A DNA stretch of 64,000 nt from Fidelibacterota bacterium 408169 (lineage in GTDB: Bacteria > Fidelibacterota > Marinisomatia > Marinisomatales > TCS55), in NCBI GenBank assembly GCA_002256485.1, contig NNSG01000006.1, positions 62,001 to 126,000 on the forward strand, written 5' to 3'. Below are positions 10,602-19,405 of the stretch, piece by piece; the first letter of the stretch is position 1, and the number at the start of each line of letters is the position of its first letter. The translations under genes were made by a program, and so were the position numbers. The notes under the pieces were generated by a model. That model was not told where the DNA came from. It saw nothing but the letters and a program-made list of their open reading frames with translations, and searched no databases.

Positions 10602-11549
10602 ATGAGTAAAGATACCATAAAATTATTTACAGGACGAAGCAATCCCCGCCTTGGAGAACAAATCGCGGAATATCTGAGCGTTCCATTAGGCCAATTATCC
10701 ATTAAGGATTTTGCCGATGGGGAGATTTGGATCAAGTTTGAGGATAATATCCGCAACAGGGATGTGTTTATTATCCAGAGCACCAATGGTCCGGCGAAAA
10801 ACATTCTGGAACTTGTTCTTATTTTAGATGCAGCTGTCCGGGCTTCTGCTAAAAGTGTTACAGCCGTGATACCCTATTTTGGGTATGCCAGGCAGGATAG
10901 GAAAGATACACCACGAGTACCTATTTCAGCACGAGTTATGGTAGACATGTTTACTGCAGCCGGTACGGACAGAATTGTCACAATGGATTTACACTCAACC
11001 CAGATTCAAGGGTTTGCGAATATTCCGTTTGATCATCTTTATAGCCGTATGGTCTTGATGGATAAAATCAAGGCATTAGGTTTGGATCCTGAAAATTCTG
11101 TTGTTCTTTCTCCTGATGTGGGATCAGCTCGTATGAGTCAGGCTTATGCAAAACGGTTGGGCATGCATTTTGCTTTAATTGATAAACGGCGTTATGCACC
11201 GAACCAAGCAGAAGTCATGCATTTAATTGGTGAACTTAAAGGGAAAGATGTCTTAATTATTGATGATATGATTGATACAGCAGGAACGATAGTAAATGCC
11301 GCTGATGCTGCTAAGGAAAATGGTGCAAATTCAGTAACAGCAGTTGCGACACACCCCCTTTTATCTGGATCGGCAATAGACAGGATAAAATCTTCAGCAA
11401 TCAGTCAGTTGATTGTAACAGATACTGTCAAGATACCAGAAGAAAAATTATTTAATAAAATGAAAATAGTAACAGTTTCCAACATTTTTGCTGAAGCGAT
11501 CAATCGTATTCATGAAGGCGAATCTGTGAGCTCACTGTTCGAATTTTAA
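10602..11549 (+). CDS. prs: Ribose-phosphate pyrophosphokinase
   Basis: LFTGRSNPRLGEQIAEYL...FADGEIWIK...YFGYARQDRK...DMHSTQ-like MDLHSTQIQGF...VLIIDDMIDTAGT; ATG at 10602. Confidence 0.97.
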   Translation: MSKDTIKLFTGRSNPRLGEQIAEYLSVPLGQLSIKDFADGEIWIKFEDNIRNRDVFIIQSTNGPAKNILELVLILDAAVRASAKSVTAVIPYFGYARQDRKDTPRVPISARVMVDMFTAAGTDRIVTMDLHSTQIQGFANIPFDHLYSRMVLMDKIKALGLDPENSVVLSPDVGSARMSQAYAKRLGMHFALIDKRRYAPNQAEVMHLIGELKGKDVLIIDDMIDTAGTIVNAADAAKENGANSVTAVATHPLLSGSAIDRIKSSAISQLIVTDTVKIPEEKLFNKMKIVTVSNIFAEAINRIHEGESVSSLFEF

Positions 11550-11561
11550 GCGGAGAAAACA

Positions 11562-12260
11562 ATGGCAAAATATTATCAGTTAGCTGTAGAAAAAAGGGAA
11601 CAGACAGGAATAAGCACAACAAAAGCATTACGCAGAAACGGCAAAATTCCAGCAAATTATTATTATAAGGGAGAAGCCAATGTCAATTTGATTCTTGATT
11701 CAAAAGAATTTTTTCATGCCCTGAATTCAGGAAATCGTGTATTTGAGGTAGAATTTGACGGTAACACCCAATATGTAATGATCAAAGAAATGCAGTACCA
11801 TCCTGTAACAGAAAACGTTTTACACGTGGACCTTATGCGCGTTCGTAGAGATGTGAAAATGACAATTTCTGTACCTATTCACTTAGAAGGAGAGGCTGCG
11901 GGCGTTAATGAAGGCGGTGTTCTTTCTCAAATCCTTACAAGTGTTGAAGTTGAATGTTTACCAACGGACGTCCCGGAATTTATTTCTGTCGATGTGACTG
12001 AATTGGAAATGAACAGCAGTCTGACAGTTGAGGATATTGTTATAACAGGTGAATTCACAATTTTGGCGGATGAAGATCAAGCCATTGCTGCTATAGCACC
12101 TCCAAAAGAAGAGGAAGAACTCATTGTTGAAGAACTCGAAGAAGGAGAAGAGGGCGAAGAGGGCGCAGAAGGCGAAGAAGGAGCTGAAGGAGAAGCGCAA
12201 TCAGAAGGCGGTGAAGAAAAAGCTGAAGGTAAAGATGCTGCTGAAGACGGCTCTAAATAA
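11562..12260 (+). CDS. rplY: 50S ribosomal protein bL25 (CTC-type) with acidic C-terminal tail
   Basis: bL25/CTC fold sequence followed by EELEEGEEGEEGAEGEEGAEGEAQSEGGEEKAEGKDAAEDGSK. Confidence 0.92.
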   Translation: MAKYYQLAVEKREQTGISTTKALRRNGKIPANYYYKGEANVNLILDSKEFFHALNSGNRVFEVEFDGNTQYVMIKEMQYHPVTENVLHVDLMRVRRDVKMTISVPIHLEGEAAGVNEGGVLSQILTSVEVECLPTDVPEFISVDVTELEMNSSLTVEDIVITGEFTILADEDQAIAAIAPPKEEEELIVEELEEGEEGEEGAEGEEGAEGEAQSEGGEEKAEGKDAAEDGSK

Positions 12261-12262
12261 TT

Positions 12263-12814
12263 ATGAAAGCATTTATAGGCTTGGGGAATCCAGGGCCGGA
12301 GTATGCCAACACCAAACACAACGCCGGGTTCTGGGTTGTGGACGAATTGGCCAGACGTTGGTCTATCACGTTTCAACCGGGGAAAGGATCGTTTGTGTAT
12401 GCTGAAGCACCTGAAATGGGTTCTCTTTTGGTTAAACCCACAACGGGTATGAATGCCAGCGGCGTTGCTGTAAAAATGGTCAAACAGAACTGGAATATTA
12501 ATCTGGCGGATTTACATATTGTGTTGGATGACGTGGATTTACCGCTAGGGACTATGCGGCTTCGATCCAAAGGTGGTGATGGCTGTCACCGGGGGATGGA
12601 ATCTGTCATTTACCATTTAGGTCATGCGGGTTTTCCGAGATTACGTTTTGGTGTAGCAGCTTCTGACCACAAACGGCCAGCAGAAAAATATGTACTTAAA
12701 CCATTTAAGAAAAATGATCAACAGGATGCTGATGATATGATTCAGACAGTTGCTGATGCAGTTGCATCACTTCTGAATCATGGATTGCAAAAAACAATGA
12801 ATAATTTTAATTAA
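12263..12814 (+). CDS. pth: Peptidyl-tRNA hydrolase
   Basis: FIGLGNPGPEYANTKHNAGFWVVDELA...KPTTGMNASG...VLDDVDLPLGTMRLRSKGGDGCHRGMESV. Confidence 0.97.
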   Translation: MKAFIGLGNPGPEYANTKHNAGFWVVDELARRWSITFQPGKGSFVYAEAPEMGSLLVKPTTGMNASGVAVKMVKQNWNINLADLHIVLDDVDLPLGTMRLRSKGGDGCHRGMESVIYHLGHAGFPRLRFGVAASDHKRPAEKYVLKPFKKNDQQDADDMIQTVADAVASLLNHGLQKTMNNFN

Positions 12815-12834
12815 TGAAAAAGGAAATAATTTAA

Positions 12835-14976
12835 ATGAATAATCTATTATTGGTTGTTGGCGCCGGTGTATTGGCCATGTTGTTTTCGTTTTGGAAAACA
12901 ACATGGATTAATAAGCAGGATGAAGGTACGGACAGAATGAAGCAAATTGGTTCTAGTATTGCTGAAGGCGCCATGGCGTTTCTAAAAGCAGAATATCGAA
13001 TATTAACTATTTTTGTTATAGCAGTTGCTCTGTTGCTTGGATTTGCAAATTCCGGTCGTGATGATTCAAGTGCGTTGATTGCCATGTCATTCATTGTCGG
13101 AGCAATGGCTTCTGGCTTGGCCGGTTTTTTAGGGATGAAAGTTGCTACAAAGGCAAATAATCGTACAACAAACGCAGCACGTAACAGTTTATCTACGGCA
13201 CTTAATGTTGCTTTTACCGGCGGCACAGTTATGGGTTTAAGCGTTGTGGGATTGGGCGTTCTTGGGCTTGGTGGATTATTTATTTTCTATACAAATCATT
13301 TTGGTTCCGATGCAATTTCAATGCGAACGGTATTGAATGTGATATCGGGCTTTTCTTTAGGAGCCTCATCTATTGCGTTGTTTGCACGTGTAGGTGGTGG
13401 GATTTATACAAAAGCGGCAGATGTTGGTGCTGACCTTGTTGGAAAAGTAGAGGCTGGGATTCCGGAAGATCATCCGCTGAATCCTGCAACTATTGCTGAT
13501 AATGTAGGCGATAATGTAGGCGATGTTGCCGGAATGGGCGCTGATCTTTTTGAATCTTATGTAGGCTCAATTGTTGGCTCCATGGTTTTAGGAGCAAGCA
13601 TACTTGTCGCTGGCGGGTTCGATATAAATTTTGTGATATTACCTCTTCTCATCGCCGCTAGCGGAATTATAGTTTCCATTGTGGGTACGTTCATGGTTTC
13701 TGTTAAAGAGGGCGGCGATCCGCAAAAAGCTTTAAACCGTGGAGAGTTCGGAAGTTCTGCAATCATGGTCGGTGTTATCTATTTTCTGATACAGTCATTT
13801 CTCCCAGAAACATTTATTCAGGGCGGAACAGAATTCACAGCAATGGGCGTATTTTGGGCAACAGTTATCGGACTCGTTGCCGGTTTAGGGATTGGACTAA
13901 TTACTGAACATTATACCGGAACGGGTACAGCTCCGGTTTTATCTATTGCGAAGCAATCCGTAACAGGCCCGGCTACAACTTTAATTGCTGGCCTGGGCGT
14001 TGGAATGCAATCAACGGCTATACCTATTTTAATTTTAGCATCCAGCATTATGGGCGCTCATTATTTTGCAGGGCTGTATGGTATTGCCATGGCGGCGTTG
14101 GGTATGCTGGCCAACACAGGAATTCAGTTGGCTGTTGATGCCTATGGTCCCATTTCTGATAATGCCGGGGGTATTGCAGAAATGGCTGAATTACCAGAAG
14201 AAGTACGTGAACGGACAGATAAATTGGACGCTGTTGGAAATACTACTGCAGCGATTGGAAAAGGATTTGCAATTGGCTCTGCAGCATTAACTGCATTAGC
14301 ACTATTTGCCGCATTTATGGTTCAAACCGGAATTAAGAGTATTGATATTTCCAATCCAAGAGTGATGGCTGGTTTATTTGTTGGCGGTATGCTACCATTC
14401 CTTTTTTCTTCAATGGCAATGGGAGCTGTTGGCCGAGCAGCAATGGCCATGATAGAAGAAGTCCGTCGTCAGTTTAGAGATATCCCTGAATTAAAAGCAG
14501 CATTGGATATAATGCAAAGCAGTGACGAAACGACTTGGTCTGATGAAGATAAAGCAGCATATGAATTGGGATTAACAAAAGCGGAACACGGCCGCTGTGT
14601 TGAAATTTCTACACAGTCAGCCATTAAAGAAATGGTCATGCCCGGAATTTTAGCAATTATTTCTCCCGTATTGGTTGGATTTATATTTGGTCCGGAAACG
14701 CTGGGAGGATTACTTGCAGGTGTTACTGTAACTGGTGTGCTCATGGCTATTTTTCAATCCAACGCTGGTGGCGCTTGGGATAATGCCAAAAAGATGATCG
14801 AAGTTGGAATTAATGTAAATGGTGAAATGCTCAAAAAAGGATCAGAAGCTCATAAAGCTGCTGTCGTTGGTGATACGGTTGGAGATCCGTTTAAGGACAC
14901 ATCGGGACCATCATTAAATATTTTAATTAAGTTAATGTCAGTGGTGTCATTGGTGATAGCACCATTATTAGTATAA
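12835..14976 (+). CDS. hppA: Membrane-bound ion-translocating pyrophosphatase
   Basis: Polytopic; [64 protein letters not shown]. Confidence 0.97.
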   Translation: MNNLLLVVGAGVLAMLFSFWKTTWINKQDEGTDRMKQIGSSIAEGAMAFLKAEYRILTIFVIAVALLLGFANSGRDDSSALIAMSFIVGAMASGLAGFLGMKVATKANNRTTNAARNSLSTALNVAFTGGTVMGLSVVGLGVLGLGGLFIFYTNHFGSDAISMRTVLNVISGFSLGASSIALFARVGGGIYTKAADVGADLVGKVEAGIPEDHPLNPATIADNVGDNVGDVAGMGADLFESYVGSIVGSMVLGASILVAGGFDINFVILPLLIAASGIIVSIVGTFMVSVKEGGDPQKALNRGEFGSSAIMVGVIYFLIQSFLPETFIQGGTEFTAMGVFWATVIGLVAGLGIGLITEHYTGTGTAPVLSIAKQSVTGPATTLIAGLGVGMQSTAIPILILASSIMGAHYFAGLYGIAMAALGMLANTGIQLAVDAYGPISDNAGGIAEMAELPEEVRERTDKLDAVGNTTAAIGKGFAIGSAALTALALFAAFMVQTGIKSIDISNPRVMAGLFVGGMLPFLFSSMAMGAVGRAAMAMIEEVRRQFRDIPELKAALDIMQSSDETTWSDEDKAAYELGLTKAEHGRCVEISTQSAIKEMVMPGILAIISPVLVGFIFGPETLGGLLAGVTVTGVLMAIFQSNAGGAWDNAKKMIEVGINVNGEMLKKGSEAHKAAVVGDTVGDPFKDTSGPSLNILIKLMSVVSLVIAPLLV

Positions 14977-14996
14977 AAGGAATTTAAGGAGAATCT

Positions 14997-15452
14997 ATGC
15001 GATATTATGAAACGCTCTACATTTTGAACCCTGATTTTGAACAGGAAAAAACAGATAGCATTTTAAATGATATTGGTGAACACGTAAGCAAATTTAGTGA
15101 AGTTATTTACCATAATGAATGGGGTAAAAAAAGGCTAGCTTACCCTATCAATAATCATAAATATGGAACATACGTACTTTTACATTTTGAAACAGAAAAG
15201 ACTGTGGGATTAGACGATTTTGAAAATTTTATGAAATTGAACAACTCTGTATTGCGTTTCCAAAATGTACGTCTTGATTCAAAGCCCGAAGTTGTAGAAG
15301 AAGATATTATGGACGAAAGTAGTGATGTAATTGAAAAAGAATCCTCTGAAAATGATGAGAAAAAAATTGTAGAGGATGACACAAAAGAACAAGTATCGGA
15401 AGCAAAAGAAGAGATAAAACCTGAAACGGTTGAAGAAGAAACTTCAGCATAA
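14997..15452 (+). CDS. rpsF: 30S ribosomal protein bS6 with acidic C-terminal extension
   Basis: [15 protein letters not shown]...[25 protein letters not shown]. Confidence 0.95.
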   Translation: MRYYETLYILNPDFEQEKTDSILNDIGEHVSKFSEVIYHNEWGKKRLAYPINNHKYGTYVLLHFETEKTVGLDDFENFMKLNNSVLRFQNVRLDSKPEVVEEDIMDESSDVIEKESSENDEKKIVEDDTKEQVSEAKEEIKPETVEEETSA

Positions 15453-15469
15453 TAAAAAAAGAGGATATT

Positions 15470-15697
15470 ATGGCATTTGTAAGTCGTAAAAAGTATTGTT
15501 ATTTCAAAGAAAACAATATCAATGAAATTGACTATAAAGATGTAAAACTATTGCGCCGCTTTGTAACGGAACAGGGCAAAATCATGCCTCGGAGAGTTAC
15601 GGGCACCAGTGCAAAAATGCATAGGAAATTGATACGAGCCATCAAAAGAGCTCGAAACATTGCTTTAATGCCTTATACAAGATTAGGCGACAATTAA
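15470..15697 (+). CDS. rpsR: 30S ribosomal protein bS18
   Basis: [50 protein letters not shown]. Confidence 0.97.
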   Translation: MAFVSRKKYCYFKENNINEIDYKDVKLLRRFVTEQGKIMPRRVTGTSAKMHRKLIRAIKRARNIALMPYTRLGDN

Positions 15698-15725
15698 CAT
15701 TATATTAACCAAAAGGACTTAAACC

Positions 15726-16169
15726 ATGGATATAATATTACTAAAGGATGTAGATACATTAGGTACTGCCGGTGATATTGTTAACGTAAAACCGGGTTTT
15801 GCGCGAAATTTTTTGTTTCCCAGACGGTTGGCGTTGCGAGCATCTAAACGCAATCTGGCCATTGCGGATGAACGTAAACGTAATTCTGAAAAACGTCTCG
15901 CACATGATGCAAAAATAAATCATGAACTTGCAGATCAATTAAAAGATCTGGAAATGACATTTGAGGTACAGGTAGGAGAAGAAGAAAAAATGTTTGGAGC
16001 TGTAACTACCAATGATATTCATAAAAAATTGGAAGAAAAAGGTGTTGGTCTTGAGCGCCACCGAATCGAGTTACAGGAATCCATCAAATCCCTGGGTATT
16101 TATCATGTACCAGTACGCGTTTCTGCAGATTTAAAACCTGAACTAAAAGTGTATGTTATAAAAGCATAA
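15726..16169 (+). CDS. rplI: 50S ribosomal protein bL9
   Basis: MDIILLKDVDTLGTAGDIVNVKPGFARNFLFPRRLA. Confidence 0.97.
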   Translation: MDIILLKDVDTLGTAGDIVNVKPGFARNFLFPRRLALRASKRNLAIADERKRNSEKRLAHDAKINHELADQLKDLEMTFEVQVGEEEKMFGAVTTNDIHKKLEEKGVGLERHRIELQESIKSLGIYHVPVRVSADLKPELKVYVIKA

Positions 16170-16196
16170 CACTTGAATTCTATCTAACTCTTATAT

Positions 16197-16221
16197 AACC
16201 CTCGCATATTGCGGGGGTTAT
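16197..16221 (+). terminator. Terminator-like hairpin after rplI
   Basis: AACCCTCGCA-tat-TGCGGGGGTT (one G-T pair), then an AT-rich stretch. Confidence 0.5.
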
Positions 16222-16271
16222 TAATTTGTATAAAGAATTCTTGCCGGAAGGTATAACTGCATTTACCTTTA

Positions 16272-18506
16272 ATGATCATGTTTGCAGAAGTTGCTTTCCC
16301 GATCTCTAGTTATTGCCAATTTACTTACCAAATTCCAAAAGAATTAATTGGCTCTATTCAAGTTGGAACGCGTGTAAAAGCCCCCTTAGGTAAACGTATA
16401 GTTACGGGCATAGTTGTTAATAAATCTACAAAATCAGAATTTAAAGGTAAACATAAACAGATTAAGGAATTAGTTGACCTTCAACTGGTAATGGATGAAA
16501 AACTGTGGAAATTAGTAACATGGATGAGCACATATTATTTTACCCCGATTGGGCAAGTAGTAAAAACAGCTTTACCATCAAACTTATCAGCAAAGTATAC
16601 ACCGCCAACAACAAGCATCATTTCATTCAAAACATGGGGAGGTGATTACAAACAATTGCAAAAAAGATCCCCCGCACAAGCAAAAGTATTGAAACATCTA
16701 TCTGCTCAAAAAGGGGCTATTCCCATATCCGCACTCAAGCATTTAGTCAGTAATCCCAGTGCAATTTGCAAAGCATTATTTGAAAAAGATCTAGTTGATT
16801 TAGATGAAGTAACGAATCTACCCGATGTAACCGGGTTTACATTTTCAAAAATCCATAAAGAAATAAAATTCACAGATGAACAGCAGCTGGCGATAGATGA
16901 TTTAAATACAAAATTGAATTCAGGAAAATTCAGCCCAACATTACTCCATGGCGTTACAGGAAGCGGCAAAACAGAAATATATATTGAGCTTGTACGTCAA
17001 ACCTTGGAGCAGAACAAATCAGCAATATTACTGCTACCGGAAATATCATTAACGCCTCAAATCGCTGGAAGATTCCGAGCTGTATTTGGTGACCAGGTTG
17101 CATTATGGCATTCAAAACTATCCCATGCAGCACGGGCCTGGACTTGGAAAAAGATTTGTTCAGGAGAATTTAATGTTGTGATAGGTGCCCGCAGTGCCAT
17201 ATTTGCTCCAGTAAAAAATATTGGCGTAATTATAATTGATGAAGAACAGGAAAATTCATTTAAACAAGGGTCTCCAGCGCCAAGATATCATGCACGAGAC
17301 ATTGCTTTGATGCGTGGAAAACTGCACAAGGCAGTTGTGCTTATGTCCAGCGCCACTCCCAGTTTGGAAAGTTATTATAATTATGTCCAAGGGAAATATG
17401 ATTATATACGATTAAATGATAGATTCGGCAATGCTAATTATCCTCGAGTTTATGTTGCGGACATGATCAAAGAACAGGAAGAGACTGGTAAATTTCAGCA
17501 AGTTATTTCCAGCACGCTCCAGAAAAAAATGGAGAGAAAATTAGTCAAAGGTGAACAAGTTATTTTATTGCAAAACAGACGGGGATTTGCACCAATAATG
17601 CGTTGTGGTGATTGCGGCCATGTGGAAACATGTGTTCAATGTGAAATTGCCTTAACCTACCATAGTTACAAGCGCATGCTTAAATGCCATTTTTGTGGTT
17701 TTGAAACCGGAAGTATATCAACAGCATGTCAGAAATGCAGTAGTATAAATATAAAGCTTCTAGGAATTGGCACTCAAAAAGTAGAAGATATTATTACTGA
17801 TATTTTCCCAAACATTAAAGTGGCAAGAATTGATTATGACACGACACGCAACATTGCTTCCATGACAAAGGTTTTGGAGCAATTTGCTATCGGAAAAATT
17901 GATGTGTTGATTGGAACTCAAATGATTGCTAAAGGATTAGATTTTGACAATGCAACACTTGTGGGAATTGTAAATGGTGATACCGGTCTTTTTTTACCTG
18001 ACTTTCGTTCAGGAGAAAAAGTGTTTCAACTTATTTATCAAGCTGCAGGCCGATCCGGAAGACGGAAGTCCGGAGAAGTAGTAATTCAAACATATAATCC
18101 CGACAATCCTGTATTAAAACACGCTGCCAAATTGGATCAGAAAACGTATTACAATATTGCCTTGAGTGAACGTCAAGAATTGCAATATGCTCCCTTTTCT
18201 TGGATGATACGTATTGAAATTGAAGGAGCAAAAAAAGAACATGTAAATACAACCGCAGAAATAATATGCAGCAAATTACGGCCATCTCCAAAAGGATTAG
18301 TTATATTGGGACCTGCAAATTGTTATCGGGAACGATTGCGCGGTAAATATCGTATGCATATCATGCTTAAATCAAATAAAACACATGATATTAATGGCAA
18401 TAAAATGCATGCATATTTACAAAAAAGAATATCTGCAAAATTATTCGATAAAATTCCTTCAGGCGTCAAAGCCTTTATTGATGTAAACCCGGTGTCTGTT
18501 TTATGA
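16272..18506 (+). CDS. priA: Primosomal protein N' (replication restart helicase)
   Basis: LLHGVTGSGKTEIYIE, DEEQENSFKQ, zinc-binding CxxC repeats, GTQMIAKGLDFDN, QAAGRSGR. Confidence 0.97.
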   Translation: MIMFAEVAFPISSYCQFTYQIPKELIGSIQVGTRVKAPLGKRIVTGIVVNKSTKSEFKGKHKQIKELVDLQLVMDEKLWKLVTWMSTYYFTPIGQVVKTALPSNLSAKYTPPTTSIISFKTWGGDYKQLQKRSPAQAKVLKHLSAQKGAIPISALKHLVSNPSAICKALFEKDLVDLDEVTNLPDVTGFTFSKIHKEIKFTDEQQLAIDDLNTKLNSGKFSPTLLHGVTGSGKTEIYIELVRQTLEQNKSAILLLPEISLTPQIAGRFRAVFGDQVALWHSKLSHAARAWTWKKICSGEFNVVIGARSAIFAPVKNIGVIIIDEEQENSFKQGSPAPRYHARDIALMRGKLHKAVVLMSSATPSLESYYNYVQGKYDYIRLNDRFGNANYPRVYVADMIKEQEETGKFQQVISSTLQKKMERKLVKGEQVILLQNRRGFAPIMRCGDCGHVETCVQCEIALTYHSYKRMLKCHFCGFETGSISTACQKCSSINIKLLGIGTQKVEDIITDIFPNIKVARIDYDTTRNIASMTKVLEQFAIGKIDVLIGTQMIAKGLDFDNATLVGIVNGDTGLFLPDFRSGEKVFQLIYQAAGRSGRRKSGEVVIQTYNPDNPVLKHAAKLDQKTYYNIALSERQELQYAPFSWMIRIEIEGAKKEHVNTTAEIICSKLRPSPKGLVILGPANCYRERLRGKYRMHIMLKSNKTHDINGNKMHAYLQKRISAKLFDKIPSGVKAFIDVNPVSVL

Positions 18507-19402
18507 GAGTTTTTGTTTATAGTTTATTATTAAAAATATTATTTGCGGGAGCCACATTTCCTGGGCTTGAAAATTGGTATCATCCCCATCGCATGGCGCT
18601 TACAGGCGCTGGAGGCGCTATTCAAAACATTACTGCAGATGCGGTCAACCCAGCGGCTTTATGGATGCTGCCAAGGCAATTTGAAGTGAGTTTTATTTCT
18701 TACCCTGCAGATATAACAGCACAATCAGTTCATTTATCTTTACCCGGGAAAGAGTCGGTAACAGTTTATGGTTTACGTCATTTAAACTATGGTTTGTTTT
18801 CAGGCCGAGATGAATTAAATCAAGAGACTGAAAATTACTCCGCTACTGATACATGGTTGAACTGGGCAGCAGCAGGACACTCTTCACGGTGGCCATTAGC
18901 CTGGGGTATTAGTGCGGGTGTTTTTTATAGTACCATCGAAGACGAGCAAGCAGCACTGTTTACGTTTTCAGCCGGTGCTATTGTGGATTTAAAAAAATTG
19001 AATTCTAAACTGGGTGTTAGTTTGATAAATTCTGGATCCGTCATAAAAAACTATTCTGAAAACGAAGAAGAACTGCCAACAGCGATTGTAATTTCGATTT
19101 CAAAAAAACTTGCTTATTTACCATTGACCTTTTCACTGGATGCATATAATAGATTTAGCACAAAAATGCCTGAAATGCGTTTGGGTGGTGTCTTTGCACT
19201 TCCTTATGGGTTACAACTAAAGTTGGGTACAAGTACAAATCGATTACAGCAATCAACGGGCCAAAGTTTATCCGGTGACTTTTTTGCTGATACAGGTTTA
19301 GGTGTGGGGTGGATATATGAAAATTATAATTTTGAGACAGGGGTGTATTCCTATGGCTCCGGAGGTTGGATTTCCGGACTGGCAGTAGGTATTATGTTTT
19401 GA
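18503..19402 (+). CDS. Outer-membrane beta-barrel protein, PorQ/PorV-like
   Basis: Signal-like N-terminus, MALTGAGGAIQNITADAVNPAALWMLPRQFEVSF, aromatic-rich strands, C-terminal F. Confidence 0.55.
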   Translation: MRVFVYSLLLKILFAGATFPGLENWYHPHRMALTGAGGAIQNITADAVNPAALWMLPRQFEVSFISYPADITAQSVHLSLPGKESVTVYGLRHLNYGLFSGRDELNQETENYSATDTWLNWAAAGHSSRWPLAWGISAGVFYSTIEDEQAALFTFSAGAIVDLKKLNSKLGVSLINSGSVIKNYSENEEELPTAIVISISKKLAYLPLTFSLDAYNRFSTKMPEMRLGGVFALPYGLQLKLGTSTNRLQQSTGQSLSGDFFADTGLGVGWIYENYNFETGVYSYGSGGWISGLAVGIMF

Positions 19403-19405
19403 TGC

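Noticed and set aside
12100-12240. Possible tandem repeat or minisatellite in rplY
   Set aside because: Degenerate codon-level low complexity with no fixed repeat unit; described only as an acidic tail.
12077-12376. Minus-strand ORF rich in Ser/Pro across the bL25 tail
   Set aside because: It is the antisense reading of the acidic GAA/GAG repeat and has no independent support.
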